Shown here: in pieces, positions 23,585 through 34,352 of the stretch
How positions within the stretch are numbered: the first letter of the stretch is position 1
Layout: each line of letters begins with the position of its first letter
From: Straminergon stramineum
Taxonomy: Eukaryota; Streptophyta; Bryopsida; Hypnales; Calliergonaceae
Direction: 5' to 3'
DNA: 64,000 nt
Assembly: GCA_963920665.1 (NCBI GenBank)
Contig: OY987271.1
Location: 1,428,501-1,492,500 of the forward strand
Made by a program: the position numbers and the translations under genes
Notes under the pieces: generated by a model
The model's input: only the letters and a program-made list of their open reading frames with translations
What the model was told of the DNA's origin: nothing
Databases searched by the model: none

Positions 23585-23867
23585 TAAAGTAGGAGGTTCT
23601 AAGATGGACAATTTACTAGTTGATTTCCACTTGAGGTGGGGGTGGGGTGGGGGCGGGGCAGGGTGGGGGAGAAAAACTCCATGAAGTATTTTTCACAAAA
23701 TTTTCATTGAAAGAAAAATGGAATTGGCATCTAATCCAAGTTTTTTTTTGTATTTTTTAGACATTTGTGGAATTAGTTACAAATTTTTGAAGTTGAAATG
23801 TATTGGTCACAAAATTGGAAAGTAACGTACTAAAATGTACATTGTAAATTTAGGACCTTCTACCTTA
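23585..23867. mobile_element. TA-flanked MITE family M1, copy 2
   Basis: The left end AAAGTAGGAGGTTCTAAG pairs with the inverted right end TAAGGTAGAAGGTCCTAAA. The core matches copy 1 (ATGGAATTGGCATCTAATCCAA; TTGTGGAATTAGTTAC). A G-rich tract (23636-23672) lies inside. Confidence 0.68.
23636..23672 (+). other. G-quadruplex-forming tract
   Basis: Six runs of three to five G separated by one or two bases (GGGGGTGGGGTGGGGGCGGGG onward) fit the G-quadruplex rule. It is isolated in AT-rich DNA and within a MITE. Confidence 0.6.
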
Positions 23868-24499
23868 GTGGTGACTAACTTTACAAATAAGGATGTGCTC
23901 AAATCACTAGAAGAAATTGAAAGGTTCTGTAACTACTATTTGCAACTAGTTTTGTAGTTGCACAAGATGTTTGCAACTAGGTGACAATTTAGAGCCCATA
24001 GTTGCAGTGGACAAGTCATACTAGTTTCAAAGTAGTTGCAAAAAATTTCAAGGTTGTTTCTCATCCAACAACCTCCTTGAAAGTTCATCGATGAACTCTT
24101 TTGACGTGGTTGTTTATGTGGAAGTTATTTGTGCGTGATTGGTTTGCGATTGACGTGCAATTAGTTTGTGACTAGCATGCAACTAGTTTCCAACTGACAT
24201 GCAATTAGTTTGTGACTTATTTACAACTTGTCTATAATTCATAGATTTTGAAATTTAAATCTCAAAGATTTGTAGATTTAGAATTTTAGATCTATCTTTT
24301 TTATAGATTGCCAAATCAAAATATTTCCAAAACTTCAAATATTTATAGATTATAGAAATCTACAAAGTATAAAAATCTACAAAATGTAGATATATTAGAA
24401 TTTCATTATTGAAATTCATTACACAAGAATGCTATAACTTACAATTCTTATATGTCTAACTTAATGGTATTCTTGACAATTGATATAGGACAATTAAAG

Positions 24500-24900
24500 A
24501 AAGACTCAATAGTAGTTGCATTTTAGTTGTTTCCTAGTTGCATGCTAGTTGTTTTCTAGTTGTAGTTTATTTGGTTCCTAGTTGTGTGCTAGTTGTATTC
24601 TAGTTAAAGTCTAGTCATTTTTTAGTCAAACTCTAGTCGAATTGTAGTTGTAGTGTAGTTCTACTCTAGTTGCATTCACTAGAAGAAATTTGTGTTTGCC
24701 TCAACAAAATCTACCGATGTGTTTGTTGAGGCAAACCCAAAATCTGCGTTTTTCTACATTTTCGAGCGTAGATTTTGCATTTGCCTCGACAAAGACATCA
24801 TCTAGATTTTGTTGAGGCAAATGAAGATTTCTTCTAGTGATTCAAGTTGCATTAGAGTTGTAGTCTAGTTGCACTGGAGTTGCTTTCTAATTGCATTGCT
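24500..24900 (+). repeat. CTAGTTG(N)4-6 minisatellite, interrupted by a MITE
   Basis: About 15 degenerate units of CTAGTTG plus a short spacer run from 24520 to 24676 and resume at 24843-24895. The interruption at 24677-24839 is a later insertion. Confidence 0.75.
24677..24839. mobile_element. 163-bp CACTA MITE nested in the larger CACTA element
   Basis: Ends CACTAGAAGAAATTTGTG and inverted CACTAGAAGAAATCTTCA, followed on both sides by TTTGCCTCAACAAAATCTA. ATT duplicates flank it (24674-24676, 24840-24842). Almost the whole element is inverted-repeat sequence. It sits inside the minisatellite of its host element and so arrived later. Confidence 0.88.
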
Positions 24901-25192
24901 ATCAAAATTAAATTATATGTAATTGTAGATAGACACATTGGACTCTACAAAATGTAAAATTGTCCACATCGACAATTATGATGAATATTGGATGTAAAAT
25001 ACCTCACATTAACTCTTTTGCTACATTTGTGTAACCGTATTTACATTTTGTGACTACTTTGTGACTATTTTGCAATTACACTAAAACTATGTCAAAGTTG
25101 GTGCAAATATAAAGGATTGTAGTTGCAGGATAGTTGTAGAGGACCATAGTTGCATTTTAGTCGGTTGTAGCGAACACATTTTTTTTATAGTG

Positions 25193-26896
25193 AATTTCAT
25201 TACGTTCATTGTAGATACATCTTTTGTCAATGCAAACCTTTCTCCTTATTTGAATTGTTGACTAAGTAAATATGATCATGGGCTTTGTTTGTCATGTTGT
25301 TTGGTGGCTTCTTTTTGCATTGGAATAAAATTGTTCCTTAGGTGACAAAACAAACAAACAAACAAAAACTTGCTCTCCTTTTAGTTTAAAGTCTGTAAAT
25401 GAGATTCATATGTTTTGGGAATTAATTCCTTTGTGTTCATGGACTTTTAATCTTTTTCTTTGTAGCAAAAGAGACTCAAAGGGGGAAAAAATATACATGT
25501 ACCTAGTTGATGAAGATGCACAATCAAATTGCAAATACCTTTTCCAAGGCCCCTCATTTCATTAGATTTGGAGGTGTGTAACAAAAAGATATGGCTATTT
25601 TAATAATGAGTAGTTTTAGAAGGTAGAAGAACTAAAAACCTTTATATTTTTGTACTAAATATATAATTACTATTGTTACTACAATTTTTTTCAATTCTTT
25701 TTAGCAATTAAACAAAGGATTGAATATAACATTCTTAAATTACCATCTATTCAAAGAAACTTTTTTGAATAAAGTTTTTGCCTTGCCCCCTAAGTGGTTT
25801 GCACTATATTTCACTTCTTGGCATATGATGTGTAGTTTTGAATACTAAATTTTATGAGTAAAGTTAGAATGCTCTAAACACTTTGAAATTTTTGGTGGAG
25901 ATTCATTTTATCACTTTTTAGGCACTATAAAACTTATATGATTGATTTGGCCACTACTTAACAATTTCCAAAATTGACTATATGTATGAAAAGCCCCTAA
26001 ATGAAATGAAAATATATATACGTTGTCTTTGTCATAGTACCAAATGTATAAAAATTAATCAAATTCTTTTCAAAATTTTCCAACACATGCATTCAAAAAA
26101 AGTCCTCATGGTCGTGTTCTCTCAAATTGTATAATACTTGTGTACAAAATTGTGAAACACTCTTTAACCAAAACAACCACATATACACCATTAGAGCTCA
26201 CATACATAGTGTAAAAAATGGATCAAAAGCTTCCAATACAATCATAAGTATAGAAGGGATGCTTATTCTTCTAAGAATACAAGAAAAGAAGTCATGAATG
26301 CAACAACTTACCCATTCTATGACCCAACTCAAGCATTATCCACCCTTTAAGTAGGTTAAGGGCAATATTGTATTCGCTTAGTCTCAAAATGATCTTCCTA
26401 TTGGACAAAATGTTCTAGGTTAAGGCCAAAATAACATTTAAAAAAAACATTTTAATTTGTACTATAAATAGAATTCAATGCACTCCCAATGTTGCAAAAA
26501 CTTTGAGTTTTAGAGCCCTTTTCAAAGTGGAGTTTTGGACTATTGAAAAGTGGTATTTGTTGGGCATTTAATTACTGAATGAGGTCATCATTTTGTGAGC
26601 ATTTAATATGGGCCCAAGACCATGTGCAGACCTTTGTTCCACCTTCAACAACTTCATTTCCTTCAATTGGACAATATTCAAAGAGATGCAAAAAATATGA
26701 AAGAACAATGTTGATTGAGCCCTTCAACCATTTCATTTGCTTTTCAATTGACAATAGTATAAGGTAGCTGACCCATTCTCGCCCCCCCCCCCCTATTTTC
26801 ACAATAGAGGTTGATGTTTTTCCAATTAGTCGTGGTTTACATTTCTACTCACAGCTGACACATACTAGCTGGAGCAACATAAATGTTCAAGAAGTG
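25193..26896. other. AT-rich intergenic DNA, no gene seen
   Basis: Contains an (AAAC)n tract near 25347-25367 and a 12-C run near 26781. The two frames at 26572-26802 overlap on opposite strands and match nothing known. Confidence 0.55.
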
Positions 26897-26898
26897 TA

Positions 26899-28611
26899 CA
26901 ATCAGGTACAGATATAATTCGAATTTTTTTCGAAGTGGTTTCTGTGATGAAGTCACTGAACTTCAGAGAGCTCTCACAGGGTCAAAAATGAATGAATTTC
27001 TGAGTTACAAAATGCATTGTAAAGAGAATTGAATCAAGTTTGATACTGTAATAAGATAGCAATATAAAATTTTGAGATTATACATCAAAAAGTCTTTTTG
27101 TTATAGAATAACTACCATCTGGTGCTACCACCCCCTTCTGCAATCATTGCTTACATCCGGAAAGGCATTGAAGAAATCAATGTACGGAGCCATTCAGAAG
27201 ATATGGTATCCCATACAAATTGAAGCCTTCCTATCATTTCTACCTTGTTTTGAGGTCTATTATGATGTCTAAGCAAATCTTTTGCAAGCATCCAGGCATT
27301 CTCTATTGGATTTAAGTCTGGTGAATTGGCAGGCCAATTCAATTTTTTCATACCATGAGCACGTCTCCATTGTAGTGGCAATGCACTACGATGGACCAAA
27401 GCACCATCCTCCATTAGTATCAATTGCTCAGGATCATCGTGCAAGAAATAGAAGCCACTTAAGGCTCCTTCGTAAACAATACTAACAAAATCACTAGATG
27501 ATCTCTTATCTAAAGGAATCATGACCTATGGAGACTTGTCAAAGCCAGTAAAGGCACCCCAAACCATCACTGAAGTACGTCCAGACTTGAAGGTTGGTGC
27601 TACACAATCCATATTGTATTTTTCATTCATCTTCCGCCACACTCTAACCTATTGTAGACTTTTGCCAATTTCAAAGGATGACTCATCTGTCCAAATAACA
27701 TTGCACCAATCTTCAAACGTCCAACTCTCATATGCATGCGCAAATGCAAGCCTATCTACTTTGTGTTTGACAGTCAAGTATGGCTTCTTAGGTGCTATAT
27801 GATTTCTGAAACCAAGCTCTCGGAGGTAGACTCGAACAGTGTTTCGGGAAACACTCACCAAGCTTGCAAGCTCATTTAAGGTATGCCTCCTATTTGAACT
27901 GATAGCTCGAGATAACAACCTCAAATCCCTCTCATTCAACTTTCTAGGCCTACCACATTTTGATTTCAAGGAATTCTCACTTCCATGGACCTTCCAGTGA
28001 GTCAAGATAGTAGAAATGGTTGAACAAGGAGCACTAAAAACTGAAGCAATGTCCTTACACTTCATTCCAGCCTTCCTCATCCCTACAATTTGATTCTTTT
28101 CTACTACAGACAACATTCTATACTTCATGGTGCTTGCTCTAAGCTCTCAAACAACGCACAACTAATTTCTAATTTGACAGAGAGGAAGCACTCAAGCTAA
28201 AAATGCATAAAACTAAAAATCCACACTTCTAATGTTAGTGTAAGCTACAAATGCTCAGTTTGTGATAGTATCATGTGTTGGACAACCTCACTTGGCTTAA
28301 GTAACTCAGCTCATCCAAACATTCCATGCCATATCACCATTCTCGTGGTTGCTTGCATGCCCACTTGCAGCATTTGAAATTATTGACTTACCTAACCACT
28401 TCCACCTAAACCTTATAATTAGCAATCTGTGTGTTAAGATACATGGTTTGATTACATGCATAGAGACACCTCCTTCAGTCTGAAATTAGATGGCCAGGTG
28501 TCATTTGCAAACTCCTTCTATTATATTCCAAAAACTTGAATGATCAGAAGTCGTTTTTCAGCAGAACAGGTTCTCGCATGAAAAAATTCGAATTATATCT
28601 ATACCTGACTG
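26899..28611 (-). mobile_element. Tc1-type DNA transposon with 32-bp TIRs and TA duplication
   Basis: The left end CAATCAGGTACAGATATAAT (26899 on) and the inverted right end CAGTCAGGTATAGATATAAT (28611 back) match over about 32 bp with three differences. TA flanks both ends (26897-26898, 28612-28613). The 1713-bp body holds one transposase frame on the minus strand (27151-28128). Size, TIRs and target are those of a complete Tc1/mariner element. Confidence 0.93.
27151..28128 (-). pseudogene. Tc1-like DD34E transposase with two in-frame TAG stops
   Basis: Cut-and-paste transposase. From ATG at 28128 one frame runs 326 codons, normal Tc1 length. The N-terminal half carries two helix-turn-helix regions (VGMRKAGMKCKDIASVFSA; TLNELASLVSVSRNTVRVYL) separated by a GRPRKL hook. 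The catalytic part shows D in IWTDESSFE, D in LMEDGALVHRS and E in NSPDLNPIENAW; 34 residues separate the second D and the E, hence DD34E. TAG codons at 27649-27651 and 27526-27528 break it, but the frame between them stays open (VRVWRKMNEK, SVMVWGAF are Tc1-typical). No frameshift is present, so the copy died recently. Plant relatives are usually DD39D mariners; DD34E is common in animals and fungi. Confidence 0.92.
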
Positions 28612-28839
28612 TACATTGAAAGCCTAGAATGATCACAATATGTACATACAATGCCACAATTATCACTCTCATCAATTTTGTAACAAGCCTATGATTGAAA
28701 ATAAAATGACCTATATGACAAGAATAGGTTTTACAAAATCTTCATGAAAAAAATTCATAGTAATTTCATTTTTGACAAAAAAAATGTAACTTTTTTTCAA
28801 ATCCTTCTAAAATCTATTTCATTGCATGAGGAATTTTTT

Positions 28840-28910
28840 TTGAATTCCTTAAGTGGTTGAAAATGGGTTAGCTACCTTAGATGGAGGGAAACTATTGCTT
28901 AGTCTTGTTT
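28840..28910 (+). repeat. fragment of dispersed repeat family R1
   Basis: GTGGTTGAAAATGGGTTAGC followed by ATGGAGGGA resembles 14678-14720. Short and diverged. Confidence 0.4.
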
Positions 28911-28979
28911 TGTTGGTTCTAGAGAGCCATTGAAAGTCGAATCTAACCAATTCACAATGTCACGAAGTGCAACAAGAAG

Positions 28980-29001
28980 ATTATTTTGGGACAGAGGGAG
29001 T
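28980..29001. repeat. lone mariner/Stowaway-type terminus
   Basis: GATTATTTTGGGACAGAGGG followed by AGTA is the inverse of the TACTCCCTCYGTCCCAAAATAAT end conserved in plant Stowaway MITEs and mariner-like elements. No partner end was found within the window, so it is a solo or truncated end. Confidence 0.6.
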
Positions 29002-30770
29002 ATTCATTTTAGACAACCAAGTACAATAGAGCTATACTTAAGAAAGAAGAAAATGAAAAAATGATCTAGATATTCAATCCAAAGGAGAGAGATTCGGGAA
29101 GGTCTAAGGTACCAACTTCAATCATGAATATATCTTGGCATAATGGCTTTTGTCCAAGAGTATCTGATGGCCCTAAATCCTCAAAGTCTAATTCTCTCTA
29201 AGTAAAAATACCCTTTAGTATATGGTATTATGTCAGGTAAATAAAGATCATAATATACAATGGTTCAAGTGACTTAAACCTTCTCTAAATATAAAAATAA
29301 AATCCCAAAAAGAAGACATAAAAACAACACTCTCAAGAGTTGTCATGTGAATAAAGATTGTAATACACAACAATTTGAGTGACGTAAATCCACATCAAAT
29401 ATGAAATTAAAATCCAAACAATAGTCTCAAGTGAATGACATAATCATCTACATTCACAAGTAAAGCTATCTCTCACACCATAAAAGAAGAATCCAAAAGT
29501 GCAAGTGTCAAGAGAAACCCCAAGCTTTACTCAAAGTTGAGTGAACCCTCACAACAAGAGCTCTCTTTCTAAACATTGCCAAAATTTGATTTGGCAAAGA
29601 ATGCCAAGTCAAGGGAGCTCATCCACCTAATAACCCCTAACTCTAGTTGGATGAAGGACCAAATAGATGAAAACTCACTAACTCAATATAGACTACATCA
29701 ACTAATCTAGTATACACAATACATCCATCTGGTGTGGCTTAGCACTTGATGCCATGTCACGTAACAATTTGGACACAAATACAAGTTTTACTTGTACTAT
29801 AGAGGCTATAGGACCTTGCACCAAGGTCAATTTTCTTCATTATTTCTTTGAAAAATGAAGAGCCTTAGTGCCTACATTTATGTAGTTGAGGAATGCTACA
29901 AATACAATATCGATTGAGTTGAATTCTTCATTATAGTGTTTTTCATGGATCAGAGAATGTGCTTGACTGGACCGCTCACTCAAGGGTTACATAGAAAAAA
30001 ATTCATTTGGCTCACATTCATATTTATCAATTGCTTTGATTATTCTATTGTCATCTTGACAACCACTAAATCTTGCATCATACCCACTCCTCTCTCTATC
30101 ACTCCCAATCTCCAACTCAATCATCTCAATCATTCCACATAATATCCTCTCCATCACATTGCTCAAAGTCTCAAACTATTTCCTCTCCATCATTCTTAAT
30201 TACCCATCATGCAAACCCCAAAATGACTTTTTTCCCAAATGAATGGTCTTCCCATAGACTCAAAAATGTCATAAATGCACCTAACTACATACATTGTTGC
30301 ATCACCACTTACGAAAGAAATAAAGATTTTCAGTCATGCATAAATTGATCAGTACACACTCGTTGTCCAAGATTGGAAGGGCGTTACGCTCATGGAATAG
30401 GGTACTCATTTTTATGGACATAAGTAGTGTGTACCCTCGCAGTCACAGTTTGATGCTTACAGTCAAAATCGGAATTAAGTTATGTCACCACCACCACGAG
30501 TAGTCTTGAGTGAAACTAGTTCAAATTTGAATATCAGGAGTTTGCATGTGGCGTTGACTTGTCTGACTGTTAGGTTGCTGAACTTCAAGCTCGCAGAATT
30601 CATTGATAATGTGCTTCAGCCTAACTTACCTTAAGTGTCACTTGGACAAAGACAAGCTGCTCGCCTTCCGTGTTGTGTTGCTGAACTTGCATTGAATGTC
30701 TTCATTCTTGTCATGCGGAGTCCATGATTGTGAGGGATAATCCCAATACCCCAAATTGCATAAATATCCA
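29002..30770. other. AT-rich intergenic DNA, no gene seen
   Basis: No gene recognised. A duplicated motif (TAAAGATCATAATATACAA / TAAAGATTGTAATACACAA) occurs at 29241 and 29352. CT-rich low-complexity sequence lies at 30080-30190. Confidence 0.55.
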
Positions 30771-30774
30771 TACA

Positions 30775-31305
30775 TTAAATTAGCTTCAGTTTGTTACTAT
30801 ATTTGGGTACCATGTTTTGTTATAGTGAGAGATCTTCGGGACCATGCCTCCCCAACCATGTTTTTGGTACCCTAGGAAAGCTCTGTATGAGGAGGGGTGC
30901 ATGGACTTTGTTCTGTGGTGTTCCAATTCACGGCAGAAAAGATATCAAAATTCCAAGTTTTTTATGAGCTAAAAAATTAGAAAATTATTTTTATTTTTAG
31001 GAGGAGGGCTTAGCCATCACTTTTTGTGGCAATGGTTGTGGCACAACTGAAGGCATATTAGTCTATACATTAATTCAAGTTATTTGTTTTCTTTGTTATG
31101 GTGAGATTTCTGGAATTGTGCATCCCCTAGTTGCATTCTTGGTACCGTTGGAAGCTCTCTATGAGGAGGGGTGCACAAACTTTATTTTGTGGCGTTCCAA
31201 CTCACATCAAAAAGATATTGAAGTTTGAAGTTTTTATAAAGAATAAATTAGAAGATTACTTTTATTTTATTTTTATTATATTGCGGCAATGGTAGAAGAC
31301 AAACT
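30775..31305 (+). repeat. tandem dimer of a roughly 290-bp repeat (family R4)
   Basis: Two direct copies (30775-31015, 31060-31305) share TTGTTATGGTGAGA, TTGGTACC, GAAAGCTCTNTATGAGGAGG, GGTGCA..ACTTT..TTCTGTGGTGTTCCA and AAAAGATATTGAA. Inverted relatives, also dimeric, lie at 61375-61985. Non-coding. Confidence 0.72.
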
Positions 31306-31859
31306 AGCTATACTTAGCATATAAGGTTTTTTTAAAATATTTTCATACAACTTATGGGATTCTCACACTAGATCTTTTGAAAATGTGCATACTTTGATGG
31401 AAGATCTTGAAGGTTTTAGATAACTAATACTCTCATAAAGTGGCTAGGTTGAATGGTCAAGTGATGAATGAAAGCAACTTAGAATGTTGTTAGAGTTGCT
31501 TAAATTCAATCCTATTAACATGCTTAAATAGGAGAGACATTAGAATGCTATAAAACTTTATATAAATTGTGTGTCCTTAAATGCATTTATAAATTCAAGT
31601 AATACCTATTGTGAATAAACTATTTGAATGGAATGCTATGAAACAAAAACAAGTATGAAAGAAAGCAAGTATTCTGCAGTTAAAATTTTTTTTAATACAT
31701 AAAGCTTCACAAGGTTTAGTATGAATTTCTAGAACAATTCCACTATTGAGATTAGTGTGTTTCAATTCCATCTTAGCTACTATAGCATGAGGTCACCTTC
31801 AACACATTTTTGCCAAATAATTATTTATAATTGGTGGTTCATTTTTCATTTTTTGTTAA

Positions 31860-32784
31860 CCCCTAAAGTTCCTTGACTACCTTATCACCAAAAAAACCCC
31901 AAAACTGCCATTTCTAATACAAGTACCAAATTTTTGAAAAATATCATTTTTGGACACATGTAACCGTAGGATCTTTTAGTAATATACATTGAGAAGATGT
32001 GGAAAAAATTTCAGAAATTTCCACCATGTAGATTGCAAGATATTAACATTTGAAGTGACAAAAATCCTTTTTTTGGCCCTGCGAAAAACCGGGCAGCTGC
32101 ACTTCACAAAATCCTATTTGTATGAAAAAATGTCCAAAATGGTGGTGCTTCTTTAGATTCATTCTTGAAGTCAAGTTGTCTATATTCTTGAAAATTTTCA
32201 GATCATTTGGAATTGTGCAACACATAGGAAAAAAATAGTAAGTACAAAGATGTAGAGAATGATTCAAAATACTAAATTGTTAATAGTTTATTACTGGAAT
32301 TGGAAAATGCCAATCCCAATGGTGGAAATGTTGTAATAAACAATCTATACCCTATGATTTTATTTTTTTCCAAAAATATTAAAAATTGAATTAAATAAAG
32401 GACTTCAAAGTTTATTTTAGAGTAGAAAATCCATAAGTGCCCGTAAACTAAAACATCTCATAACTTTTGACTCATTGATTGAAATGGAATGATTCAAAGC
32501 TTTCTATGTATATATCAATCTGAAAAACCAATTTCAAATTTTTATTTTTGAAAAAAGTGATTTTTTCAGATCTGCCCGGACTGCCTGAGTTGAGAAACAA
32601 ACAACATATTAGGCCATAACTTTTGACTCATATTTCCAAATGTCCTGAAATTTAGTGCATATGAAAGATATTCCTTGTCCACACCTTTTATTAAAATTTG
32701 GGCCAAAAACATGGAAATCTGTAGTCACACGTACCTGCCCAAAATTTCTATGTTGCCAGAAAAGGCACCTTGGTCCTTTAGGGG
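31860..32784 (+). mobile_element. TTAA-flanked element, most complete copy
   Basis: Begins TTAA (31856-31859) CCCCTAAAGTTCC and ends GGTCCTTTAGGGG TTAA (32785-32788), giving a 9-bp terminal inverted repeat inside TTAA. The 925-bp body has no coding capacity. Copies or pieces are at 1-857 (inverted), 33290-33481 (inverted), 56056-56700 (interrupted), 58680-58870 and 61270-61370 (inverted). Termini and target match piggyBac-type MITEs; without a transposase the assignment is tentative. Confidence 0.72.
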
Positions 32785-33110
32785 TTAATTATGAAATATT
32801 TTTTTCTTAACTTTTAGTAACTCTTCAATTAATCTTAGAAGTTGAATGGTTTTCTTTGTTGCGTAGGATAGTAATAGTCATGACTTTCAATGGACTTATC
32901 ACTTTCCACAGTGTCTTGGCTTTGTTATAAATCTAGAGGAATGAATTTGAATGTAGGAGATCAAGTTGTACATGTATCTTTTCTAACATTTTGACTTTCT
33001 TTATATTAATTAAATTTTCCTTGGATTTGGCAAAGTGGCTTATTAATTTCCAAAACTATTCGGCTTCAAAAAATTTAATTATTTTCACTTGGAAGGTGAT
33101 TTCACGCTAC

Positions 33111-33216
33111 AATATTAACAATGTATTTTTCCTTCAATTTCATACGATATTAACAATGTATTTTCCCTTCAATTTCGTACAATATTAACAATGTAGTTTT
33201 TCCTTCAATTTTGTAC
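33111..33216 (+). repeat. 35-bp tandem repeat, three units
   Basis: Units at 33111-33145, 33146-33180 and 33181-33216 each read (A/G)ATATTAACAATGTA then TTTTTCCTTCAATTTCGTAC-like sequence with few differences. Confidence 0.88.
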
Positions 33217-33289
33217 CTACTCATATTGAACAGTTTGAAGGATATGAAAAAGTTAAGAAGATTCAAGCCTTATAATTTAGTCACATGAT

Positions 33290-33481
33290 GTGCAAAAAAC
33301 CTACTTTTCTTCACTTTCAAAAATAATATCTTACAATTTTGCAATCTACAACAACAAAGTTTCTAACATTTCTTTTACACATTCTTATGTTAGTCTAGTG
33401 GAAGATTTTCTTTGCTCTTTACAATTCAGATGGCAATTTTTTCAGTTTTGTGATGAAAAAAGGCCCTTGAGACTTTAGGGG
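33290..33481 (-). repeat. TTAA-family fragment, inverted
   Basis: Ends GAGACTTTAGGGG TTAA (33482-33485). The block AATATCTTACAATTTTGCAAT and following bases match the copy at 1-857 near 671-730. The left part is lost. Confidence 0.6.
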
Positions 33482-33667
33482 TTAATGCTGTCTGTCCACG
33501 TGCGAAGAATTATAAATAATTATTTTTTCGTTCAATTGTTTGATTAGAAAACCCATTTTACCAAGCAAGGTTTTCTTGAATCAACAATTAAGCCCGAGCT
33601 TCTTTTTTCCTCAGGAATTTCCATGTTTGTAAGCTTTCCAACTATAATCTCAGCAGCGAGTTCCACC

Positions 33668-33882
33668 GTAATGGCAAAGTAGGCTAGGTCATGAAGATCA
33701 ACCGCAGGTTACACCAGTGTTGGGCGGGTATTGACTACTGAATGTACCTAAAATGGACTTTTCAGAAATTGTAGTTGCACATTTCCAGGTACAGTACCCG
33801 CCCAACACTGGTTAGTACCTCCCTCAGCATTGAAGATACGTCCCTGCTCCGTAACCTACAGTAGCTCACTTTGCCATTACTG
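33668..33882. repeat. foldback with 18-bp perfect core
   Basis: TAATGGCAAAGTAGGCTA..GGTTACACCAGTGTTGGGCGGGTA (33669-33729) is mirrored by TACCCGCCCAACACTGGT..TAACC..AGCTCACTTTGCCATTA (33796-33880). It could form a hairpin with a loop of about 65 bp. It lies about 470 bp beyond the oxygenase stop codon. Confidence 0.7.
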
Positions 33883-34352
33883 TACCTCGTCCAGTTTCCT
33901 CCAGACAAACAGGCAGACAGACACCGTGCTACTGTGCTAGCACTCTGTGGAGGATGGACAACTGGTCCACACAACTTGAACGAGGCCAGACAATAAGCGT
34001 TTTTTCTTGCCTCAAAACAATGTGTGAACCCACGTATGAAATGCCAGATGCAATGAAAGCACGCTTCTTTTCAAACGAGACCTCCGTAGTTCAACAATAC
34101 AACTGGCAGAATCAATCTGCGGTTATAATTTGAATGGTTACTGCCAGGTTGACATCAATCATTTTTCCACAGCACATGCCATGAACACTGTACACAGTGA
34201 ACATCTTTTTTCACAGTGCATAATATGTATCTAAGAATGAGCTTATCAAAAAAGAAAGAAATGGCAAGTAATGCTAATATTCGACAGATTCCTCAAGGTT
34301 CTGCCTACGAAAATCTTGTCAAAACTCCCCACGACATTGTCAACTGCTTGAT

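Larger units (their letters stand above)
23905..25192. mobile_element. CACTA non-autonomous element with AAT target duplication
   Basis: The left end is CACTAGAAGAAATTG; the right end inverted is CACTATAAAAAAAATG. AAT flanks both (23902-23904, 25193-25195), the 3-bp duplication of CACTA (En/Spm) transposons. Subterminal regions are packed with AGTTGCA / TGCAACT motifs in both orientations, as CACTA elements use for transposase binding. The interior is mostly a CTAGTTG minisatellite and has no transposase (1288 bp). Confidence 0.82.

Noticed and set aside
24500..24900. CRISPR-like array
   Set aside because: Units are only 11-14 bp, degenerate, without unique spacers, and inside a CACTA element in plant D​NA.
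26781..26793. Poly-C and poly-G runs (also 3481-3491) as functional sites
   Set aside because: Simple homopolymers, possibly length errors, with no associated feature.
27151..27522. Separate 123-aa gene on the minus strand
   Set aside because: It is the C-terminal third of the Tc1 transposase, in the same frame as 27649-28128 and divided only by two TAG codons.
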